A stretch of DNA of 5,025 nt, from contig JANXVK010000023.1 in NCBI GenBank assembly GCA_025351675.1, positions 1 to 5,025 on the forward strand, read 5' to 3'. Numbering within the stretch: position 1 is the stretch's first letter; each line of letters opens with the position of its first letter. The stretch comes from Rhizobacter sp. (lineage in GTDB: Bacteria; Pseudomonadota; Gammaproteobacteria; Burkholderiales; Burkholderiaceae_C). The position numbers and the translations under genes were made by a program. Below, piece by piece: positions 1-4,140 of the stretch. The notes under the pieces were generated by a model, which saw only the letters and a list, made by a program, of their open reading frames with translations, had not been told where the DNA came from and did not search any database.

Positions 1-146
1 GATCGCACCCGTCGCTGATTCCCGCGGGGCCGTTCCGGACGCGGAAGTGGCCGGCGTTGAAGGCGCTGATGTCGGACGGACAGGCGAGCAGTTTCGCGGC
101 GCCGGCTCCGGTGCGGGTGGGCGGGCAAGGACCCGGCCTCAGCATG
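1..146. other. Unassigned left edge, open frames without recognisable product
   Basis: I recognise no gene here. Position 2 modulo 3 is strongly G/C-biased, which fits either a minus-strand frame starting at the ATG at 145-143 and running off the left edge (it contains AGAAKLLACPSDISAFNAGHF) or the mirror plus-strand frame open from base 3 to a TAG near 195 (it contains FRTRKWPALKALMSDGQ). Neither reading gives a motif I know, and there is no convincing ribosome binding site for the minus-strand ATG. It may be the edge of a truncated gene or of another insertion element cut off by the window. Identity is left open. Confidence 0.3.
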
Positions 147-189
147 CAACTTCTGCATCCACCCTGCGGGTCGTCCCATAAGCACCTCC
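147..189 (-). pseudogene. IS30-family transposase, N-terminal fragment
   Basis: On the minus strand a strong Shine-Dalgarno GGAGG (189-185) sits 5 bases before an ATG at 179-177. The first residues read MGRPAGWMQKL, which resembles the start of IS30-type transposases in betaproteobacteria as I recall them. After about residue 11 the frame stays open to the left edge, but it becomes extremely arginine-rich (HRSRRRETARL and onwards), which is typical of an out-of-frame reading of GC-rich DNA. True similarity therefore seems to end near base 147, through deletion, frameshift or recombination. The helix-turn-helix and DDE domain are not in view. The neighbouring terminal repeat at 197-225 supports an element start. 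The short match limits confidence. Confidence 0.5.
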
Positions 190-196
190 ATGAATA

Positions 197-225
197 GGGT
201 GTTGCGACGTCCGGTTGAATCCACC
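197..225 (-). repeat. Terminal inverted repeat of IS30-type element 1
   Basis: The plus strand reads GGGTGTTGCG followed by a CCGGTTGAATCC block, a sequence I associate with ends of IS30-type elements. It lies just upstream of the transposase start on the minus strand and ends exactly where the IS3 reading frame begins at 226. It shares its first 10 bases, and 19 of 30 positions without gaps, with the repeat at 663-692. That is what the two ends of one element type would show. Confidence 0.5.
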
Positions 226-528
226 CAATACGTGTGAATTGGGTACGGCGAACGTTTTGCCGAAGCCGGCGTCGAGCCGGCCGTCGGCAGCAAGGGCGAC
301 AGCTACGACAACGCCTTGACGAAGACGATCAACGGGCTGTACAAGGCCGAGCTCATTCACCGCCGGGCGCCGTGGAAGACCAAGGAAGCTGTCGAACTGG
401 CCACGCTCGAATCGGTCGCGTGGTTCAACAACCATTGCTTGCTCGAACCCATCGGCTACATACCTCCCGCAAAGGCTGGGGCAAACTGCCGTTATCTCGC
501 CAGTCAAGCAGCCATGGTGGCGGCCTGA
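226..528 (+). pseudogene. IS3-family transposase (OrfB), C-terminal relic
   Basis: This is the catalytic C-terminal part of an IS3-family DDE transposase. From base 226 the frame reads QYV, an in-frame TGA stop at 235-237, then IGYGER, and continues through VGSKGDSYDNAL, NGLYKAELIHRR and EPIGYIPPAKA to a TGA at 526-528. Family members usually read QYVSIRYGER here, so the stop and the Arg-to-Gly change look like point decay. The third catalytic acid of the DDE triad, normally in a DNALAET context, is Lys in DNALTKT (codon 322-324). The first about two thirds of OrfB and all of OrfA are missing. The right terminal repeat of the element follows at about 543-567. The relic is certainly inactive, and the family call is firm from the conserved C-terminal motifs. 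Confidence 0.85.
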
Positions 529-542
529 TCTAAACCAAACAG

Positions 543-567
543 CCTCCACGAATCCCGGGGCGGTTCA
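543..567 (+). repeat. Right terminal inverted repeat of the IS3-type element
   Basis: This reads, inward from the end, TGAACCGCCCCGGG then ATTCGTGGAGG. It matches my memory of ends of IS3-group elements in betaproteobacteria and lies 14 bases after the transposase stop. No matching left end is visible in the window because the 5' part of the element is missing. The adjoining bases resume an IS30-type reading frame. Confidence 0.6.
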
Positions 568-659
568 GACCGCGCGCTACGCACGACTGGCATACCCCGC
601 CGGAGGTGTTCGCGCGGACCCTGGCCAGCTCTCACAAGCCCTCAACCTCAGTTCATTGA
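567..659 (+). pseudogene. IS30-family transposase, C-terminal fragment (element 2)
   Basis: Immediately after the IS3 end the frame reads RPRATHDWHTPPEVFARTLA and ends at a TGA (657-659). IS30-family transposases typically end with a NNRPRKTLGW-TP-E-F type segment, so this is the last about 30 residues of such a gene. Everything upstream of RPR is replaced by the IS3 relic. The terminal repeat at 663-692 follows the stop by only 3 bases, as expected for the right end of a compact element. It is the opposite orientation to the fragment at 147-189, so the two are separate copies or have been rearranged. Confidence 0.6.
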
Positions 660-662
660 ACC

Positions 663-692
663 GGGTGTTGCGCTTCGGGCTTCGAACCGCCC
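663..692 (+). repeat. Terminal inverted repeat of IS30-type element 2
   Basis: It begins GGGTGTTGCG and ends TTCGAACCGCCC, directly after the stop of the IS30-type C-terminal fragment. It shares its first 10 bases with the end at 197-225. Its outer edge is about 5 bases from the stop codon of the protease gene on the other strand. Confidence 0.5.
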
Positions 693-696
693 TCGC

Positions 697-2811
697 TTAC
701 TTGCCCGCGGCAACTGTCGCGGCCAGTGTGCCCGATAGGCTGTACTGTCCGACAGGTCCGTAAAGGCCAAAGGCCGCGTTCTTCGCCGTGCCACTGGTGC
801 GCAAGTAAAAAGTACCCGCTGTCAGCACATTGAACGAAACCGTCGCGTAGGGCGGCGTGGCCGTGTTGCTGCGGACAATGACATTGCCCGCAGCGTCCTG
901 CAGTTCGATCCCCACGACCAGGTTATCGCTGCCAGCCAACGGCGCGGCACGGACGGTCAACTGGCCAGCCACCAGCACCAACTTGAAGAAGTCGGCATCT
1001 GCCGCCGTACCGATAGCGCCATTGGCGGCGAACGTGAGCACGCCGTTCTTGATTTGACCGGTGACTGGCGTGGCCAGTTGACGGCTACTGCCATGGTCGT
1101 CGACGACGCCCACGGCGATGGCCGCCGTACCCGAGACAGCGTACTGCCCGATCGAGCCATAGCTGCTGTAACCGGTGGTTTTGGGGTCACCCTTGCCGCT
1201 GCCTTTGATGGCGAGGAAGTAGACGCCTGCCGACGGCAGCGTGGCCGAGACCAGCGCACCGAGCTGGGTGTCAGGGTTGCTGCTGGCAATGAGCTTGCCC
1301 GAGTCGTCGCGCAATTCAAGCGCGATGTCGACGTTGCCGCTCCAGGCCGAGGGCCTGACGTTGAAGCTCAGCTCGCCGGCGCCGGCGATGAAACTGAAGA
1401 TGTCGATGTCGGTCGGGGTCTCGATCACGCCGTTGACCGCAAATGCCAGCAAGCCATTGCTAACCTTACCGATCAGACGCGTGGCCTTGTCGGCTGTGTT
1501 GCCGTGGTCGTCGGCGCGCGCACTCAAGCCTTGCCGGGCCATCACCGCATAGGCGTCTTCCTTGTTGGTGGCGCCGGCGTACTCGCCCTTGGCCCACTGG
1601 GTGAGGTTCTTGTAGTAGCTGACGCCCATGATCGGCGCCCAGCCGGTCTCGCCACTGCCCTGGCCGCCGTAGTACGTGGCCAAATTCGTGCCTTGGTGTC
1701 CCAGGCCCAGCGTGTGCCCCACTTCATGCGACACGCATTCGGCGATCGGCTTCTCGGCGTTGGCCAGGTTGTTCTGAAAACAGAATGCCGGCGCCGGCGC
1801 CACCTTGAGGGCCGAGAAAGCGTTCAGGTAGGCGTAGCCCCCCGCGCCGATGACGCGAGAGGTGATCAGGATCGTCACGCCGGTCTTGCCTGCTGTGGTC
1901 TTGGGCGCCTCGGTGGTGATGTCGACATCAAAGGCCGCGTAGTCCTCCGCGACACGCAACCAGATGCGCTGGATTAGCGCCTGCTCGGTGGTGCTGAAGG
2001 TGCCGGGCAGCTTGTCAAGGTCGAAGGCAGGGTTGCTGCCCTCGCCGCGGAAGTTGAGGTGAATGACACGGCTCGACTGGCTGCGGCTGTGCAGCGCAAA
2101 GGTCTGGTCGGCGGGGAACGGTGCACCCGCAGTGCTCGGCACGCTGCCGGACACCACGTCGGCCCCCTCGGTGCCCGCCGGCAGCGGTGCGCCGGCGTAG
2201 GCGGGATGGGTGTCGGGTGCCGGGCCATGCTCCACAGCGACACCGTCGTCGATATGCAAGAGGCGCCCTCGGCGGTCGACATGCACCGTGCGGTCGCTTA
2301 ACAGCAGTTGGGCCAGTTCGGCGCTGCTCTTGCCGTACCAGTCCGCGACCGCAGGCAAGTGACTGCCCAGCGAGTCGATAGCCGCCTGGCCGTTGCTGAT
2401 CTCGGGCAGGAAGATGCCGGCGAATGGTGCGTTGGCGGTCGACCCGGCGGCACTGGTGGGCACAAAGTCGGCAGGCATTTCGTAAGCCGACAGGTCACGC
2501 CGAGGCGCGGTGGTCGCCGTGCGTGGCGGCACGGCCGGGGCCAAGGCGGCTGCAGGCTCGCCAGCGTTATTACCCATCTGCTGGCTAACTGCCGCTGCAG
2601 GCACCGCGCCGGCGGCCGGTATCAGGGTCGCGGGCGGTGTCTTGGTGGCCACGGCCGCAACAGCCTCGGGCTTCTGGGCGCCCAAACCCGCCACAGCAAC
2701 GCCAACGCCGACGGCGACGACCGCAGCCATGCCAGCCAAGGCACGGGCCCAAGCGGGCATGCGCTTCAACAGAGATCCGGTCGAGCGGGCGGGAAGCTTT
2801 TTTGTAGACAT
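697..2811 (-). CDS. Exported zinc metalloprotease (metzincin type) with two PPC-like domains
   Basis: A predicted secreted zinc endopeptidase of 704 residues. A basic N-terminus (KK, R, KR) and a hydrophobic stretch at about 26-46 form a signal peptide or membrane anchor, with no lipobox. An Ala/Pro/Thr-rich low-complexity segment (47-105) is followed by a propeptide-like region that includes AELAQLLLSDRTVHVD. The catalytic domain spans about 247-430. It contains FDVDITTEAP (294-303), the zinc site HEVGHTLGLGH (362-372; His362, Glu363, His366, His372) and a Met-turn at PIMG (Met395). The only two cysteines in the mature part, 344 and 359, could form a disulfide. Two related repeats (about 433-562 and 570-697) each start with a DDHG block and end with a G-IGQY-(V/L)SG-like block. 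They fit bacterial pre-peptidase C-terminal (PPC) beta-sandwich domains, often removed after export. The ATG has a GAGG nine bases upstream, and an in-frame stop lies shortly before it. A c-di-GMP-type riboswitch precedes the gene on the same strand. Substrate unknown. Confidence 0.88.
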   Translation of the reverse strand: MSTKKLPARSTGSLLKRMPAWARALAGMAAVVAVGVGVAVAGLGAQKPEAVAAVATKTPPATLIPAAGAVPAAAVSQQMGNNAGEPAAALAPAVPPRTATTAPRRDLSAYEMPADFVPTSAAGSTANAPFAGIFLPEISNGQAAIDSLGSHLPAVADWYGKSSAELAQLLLSDRTVHVDRRGRLLHIDDGVAVEHGPAPDTHPAYAGAPLPAGTEGADVVSGSVPSTAGAPFPADQTFALHSRSQSSRVIHLNFRGEGSNPAFDLDKLPGTFSTTEQALIQRIWLRVAEDYAAFDVDITTEAPKTTAGKTGVTILITSRVIGAGGYAYLNAFSALKVAPAPAFCFQNNLANAEKPIAECVSHEVGHTLGLGHQGTNLATYYGGQGSGETGWAPIMGVSYYKNLTQWAKGEYAGATNKEDAYAVMARQGLSARADDHGNTADKATRLIGKVSNGLLAFAVNGVIETPTDIDIFSFIAGAGELSFNVRPSAWSGNVDIALELRDDSGKLIASSNPDTQLGALVSATLPSAGVYFLAIKGSGKGDPKTTGYSSYGSIGQYAVSGTAAIAVGVVDDHGSSRQLATPVTGQIKNGVLTFAANGAIGTAADADFFKLVLVAGQLTVRAAPLAGSDNLVVGIELQDAAGNVIVRSNTATPPYATVSFNVLTAGTFYLRTSGTAKNAAFGLYGPVGQYSLSGTLAATVAAGK

Positions 2812-2937
2812 CGGGCGTGACCTCGGTAATGGTTACCCAGGGCACGCGACTGCAAGCTTGGCCTTGAACTGCCCTGCGGCAGCCGACGCTTGCGACGTGT
2901 TCGGGCCAGCGCCACGCCTCGCAAAAGCGTGTGACCT
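2812..2937 (-). other. Leader between riboswitch aptamer and protease start (expression platform)
   Basis: This is the 126-base untranslated leader joining the aptamer to the protease start. A 5-bp stem CACGC/GCGTG (2931-2927 with 2917-2913) follows the aptamer closely, but no run of T comes after it, so it does not look like an intrinsic terminator. Near the start codon a GGGTAACC segment could pair imperfectly with GGTCACGCCC, which overlaps the last bases of the Shine-Dalgarno and its spacer. That would offer a competing structure. I see no convincing small ORF. Confidence 0.4.
2821..2837 (-). promoter_or_regulatory. Shine-Dalgarno GAGG with an abutting hairpin
   Basis: The protease ribosome binding site is GAGG (2824-2821), with a 9-base spacer to the ATG at 2811. 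Directly 5' of it lies a small perfect hairpin, GGTAA-CCA-TTACC (2837-2825). The hairpin is weak, but its position makes it a candidate part of the riboswitch expression platform. The Shine-Dalgarno sequence supports the chosen start. Confidence 0.55.
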
Positions 2938-3022
2938 TGTCCCGGCAACCCCGCTGTCATCGCCCGAAGGCCTTAGACCGGAAGTTTTGCGACCCCGACT
3001 TTCGCTCGGGTGTGCCCTGATG
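2938..3022 (-). promoter_or_regulatory. Cyclic di-GMP-I (GEMM-I) riboswitch aptamer upstream of the metalloprotease gene
   Basis: Reading the minus strand, the conserved GEMM-I blocks occur in the right order and spacing. They are CAGGGCACACC (3019-3009; consensus CAGGGCAAACC), then a hairpin with a GAAA tetraloop (stem CCCGA 3010-3006 with TCGGG 2998-2994, loop 3003-3000), then GGGTCGCAAAAC (2996-2985; consensus GGGACGCAAAGC), then CCGGTCTAAGG (2981-2971; consensus CCGG-CTAA), then AGCGGGGTTGCCGG (2955-2942; consensus AGC-GGGTTGCC, the tetraloop-receptor and ligand-side strand). By homology with the Vibrio Vc2 aptamer, the ligand-contacting G would be the middle G of CAGGG (3016) and the intercalating A the first A of GCAAAA (2988). 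The downstream gene starts about 125 bases later on the same strand. No U-tract terminator is visible between them, so control of translation is the more likely mechanism. The on/off direction cannot be told. The match was made by eye, without a covariance-model score. Confidence 0.85.
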
Positions 3023-3190
3023 TTTGCAGTGTATGCGGCCGAGCACTGCGGCAGATGGCCAGACACGGCTGCACCGTTCGTTCGCCGCTGAAACGTGATG
3101 TTGTGAATGAATACAAAGCGATACACATTGCTGCCCACCATGGAGTCCCGGCTCAGCGTGTTGTTCTCGGGCCGGTGGTCCCAGCCCGGT
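3023..3190 (-). other. Presumed promoter region of the riboswitch-protease transcript
   Basis: No gene is supported in this stretch. A transcript carrying the aptamer must start near or above its 5' edge. A weak -10-like TACACT lies at 3033-3028 on the minus strand, well placed for a start near 3021, but no matching -35 hexamer is visible 16-18 bases upstream. A somewhat AT-richer patch at 3099-3130 is an alternative promoter site. The minus-strand frame that runs on from the ATPase relic is open here, but its residues show no family similarity, so it is read as non-coding. Confidence 0.25.
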
Positions 3191-3213
3191 GCGTTGCGTT
3201 GCGTTGCGTTGCG
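3191..3213 (+). repeat. Pentanucleotide tandem repeat (GCGTT)4 plus GCG
   Basis: Four perfect copies of GCGTT followed by a partial copy (4.6 units), just past the point where similarity of the ATPase relic ends. A five-base unit is not a multiple of three, so slippage would shift any frame crossing it. Here the repeat lies in apparently non-coding DNA upstream of the riboswitch, so copy-number change could alter promoter spacing at most. Confidence 0.85.
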
Positions 3214-3234
3214 AGGACTACTGCATGAAGCCGA

Positions 3235-3783
3235 GCGCAGCGCAATGGCGCGCGCCGCATCGGGGTCGGGGGCGTCGATTTCGGACACGTTCATGCGGAT
3301 CAGGACGGGCTCGGGGATGGCGCGTGCGTCGTTCGCGGTCGCGACCCAGATGATCAGCCTGGCGTCAATGGCCACTTCGGCAAATTCGTCGGTGAAAGCG
3401 CCGGCGGTGTCGATCTCCAGCAGGCTGTGCAGCGCACCGAGCGGGTCGTAGGGGTGTTCGGCGCGCGCCTTGCCGATCTCGTCGACCACCATCACCGGGT
3501 TGGCGCAGGCGCCGTCCACCAAGGTCTCGAAGACCTCGCCCGGGAGTGCGCCCTTCCATTGCGAAGGCGCGCCACTCAGCACCCAGCCGGCCGTCAGGCT
3601 GCTCATGCTGCTCATGCTGACGAGGCCCAAGCCATTGCCCAGCAGTTGCGCAATTTCACGCGCAAAGTGGGTCTTGCAGATGCCGGGCGGGCCCAGCAGC
3701 AGCACGGGCGTGATTTGGAGTGCATCGCGGCTGTCCTGCCACAGCGCGAGCTGGCGCTTGAGGTCGTCCGCGCTGCAAAGGAG
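3235..3783 (-). pseudogene. Lon-like AAA+ ATPase, internal relic
   Basis: This is the core of an AAA+ ATPase domain, read on the minus strand. In order it shows a linker helix DDLKRQLALWQDS, a Walker A GPPGICKTH (family form GPPGIGKT; Cys from the codon at 3678-3676), SQWKGALPGEVFETLVDG, a Walker B VMVVDEIGK (usually DEIDK), YDPLGALHSLLE, a sensor-1 like WVATANDA, and IPEPVLIRMNV, where an Asn-Arg (arginine finger region) is expected. Similarity stops after ARAIALR near 3235. The frame happens to stay open to 2833, but the continuation is unrelated and overlaps the riboswitch. The N-terminal side is cut near 3783, where an IS1595-type fragment begins on the opposite strand. With both ends lost and key motif residues changed, I call it a pseudogene. 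Confidence 0.75.
3599..3616 (-). repeat. 9-bp tandem duplication inside the ATPase relic
   Basis: CTGCTCATG occurs twice in a row, giving a repeated Met-Ser-Ser in the relic's protein reading. It keeps the frame. It is probably a replication-slippage duplication, harmless in an already dead gene. Confidence 0.7.
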
Positions 3784-3788
3784 GCTGG

Positions 3789-4017
3789 CGCAGTGAGTTC
3801 CGCCGCCAGGATCGGCTGTACTTTCAATGCAGCGCCTGCCGCTACCAGTGCAGTTTCGTCAGCGGCACCGTCTTCGAGTCCAGCAAGCCGCCGCCTCCCA
3901 CATGGTTCCTCGCCGTGCACCTGATGACGCAGGCCAAGAACAACGTCTCGGCGCTGGAACTCAACCGACATCTGGGCGTGTCCTTCCCGACCGCATGGCT
4001 GATCGAGCACAAACTCA
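3789..4017 (+). pseudogene. IS1595-family transposase, N-terminal/central relic
   Basis: In one plus-strand frame (codons starting at positions divisible by 3) the sequence reads SEFRRQDRLYFQCSACRYQC, then a SGTVFESSKPPPPTWFLAVHL stretch, then MTQAKNNVSALELNRHLGV and TAWLIEHKLI. This is the zinc-ribbon and following helical region of IS1595-type transposases (often FxxTKLPLxTWFLAxHLxTQAKNNVSALEL). The first CxxC knuckle is missing because the 5' end is cut at about 3785-3791, and the second (CSAC) remains. The whole DDE-type catalytic domain is absent after about 4017. The frame stays open into the next gene's antisense, but that part has no similarity. The relic is fused head-on to the ATPase relic, which reads the other way. 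Confidence 0.8.
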
Positions 4018-4058
4018 TAGATCTGTTGGTACCGTGTTCGACTCACGGGCGGCCTACC

Positions 4059-4094
4059 AATAAACGCTTGTCAGACAACGGCTTTCTGACAAGC
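4059..4094 (-). terminator. Candidate intrinsic terminator after uvrA
   Basis: A perfect 10-bp inverted repeat, GCTTGTCAGA (4066-4075) and TCTGACAAGC (4085-4094), has a 9-base loop. Read on the minus strand it is followed by GTTTATT, a modest T-run, and lies about 46 bases past the uvrA stop. That suits a rho-independent terminator, although the stem is only half GC and the T-run is interrupted. The remaining DNA between 4018 and 4140 shows no gene. Confidence 0.45.
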
Positions 4095-4140
4095 ACCGAA
4101 GAGTTTCTCTCGACTTCCGCGCGGGGGTGCGGCGGCAATG

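Larger units (their letters stand above)
147..692. mobile_element. Nested remnants of IS30-type and IS3-type insertion sequences
   Basis: Three element fragments abut without spacer. The order is IS30-type start plus terminal repeat (147-225, element lying to the left), IS3-type orfB 3' part plus right terminal repeat (226-567), and IS30-type transposase C-terminus plus terminal repeat (567-692). The IS3 reading frame is recognisable right up to base 226, where the IS30-type end begins, and the second IS30 reading frame is recognisable right after the IS3 end. This implies the IS3 element landed in the second IS30-type gene and was later cut by the first IS30-type element or by a deletion. 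No full element remains in view, so none of these fragments can be autonomous. The order of events is inference from the junctions. Confidence 0.65.

Noticed and set aside
139..549. 136-residue minus-strand open frame across the IS relics
   Set aside because: It runs antisense to the IS3 transposase relic and crosses the IS30/IS3 junctions, so it cannot be an ancestral gene.
1054..1977. 307-residue plus-strand open frame
   Set aside because: Antisense to the metalloprotease gene; the reading is rich in Arg, Gly and Val with no domain, while the other strand has a clear active site and PPC-like repeats. It is a GC-driven shadow.
2913..2931. CACGC/GCGTG hairpin as the riboswitch's intrinsic terminator
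   Set aside because: Only 5 bp and followed by GCGCTGG on the minus strand with no T-run, so it should not terminate transcription.
3051..3064. Possible sigma-54 promoter (TGGCC...CTGCCGC on the minus strand)
   Set aside because: The GG and GC elements do not match the TGGCAC-N5-TTGC pattern in sequence or spacing.
2833..3234. Continuation of the AAA+ ATPase frame toward the protease gene
   Set aside because: The frame is open, but similarity ends after ARAIALR; the rest crosses the GCGTT repeat and the riboswitch aptamer and has no protein-like pattern.
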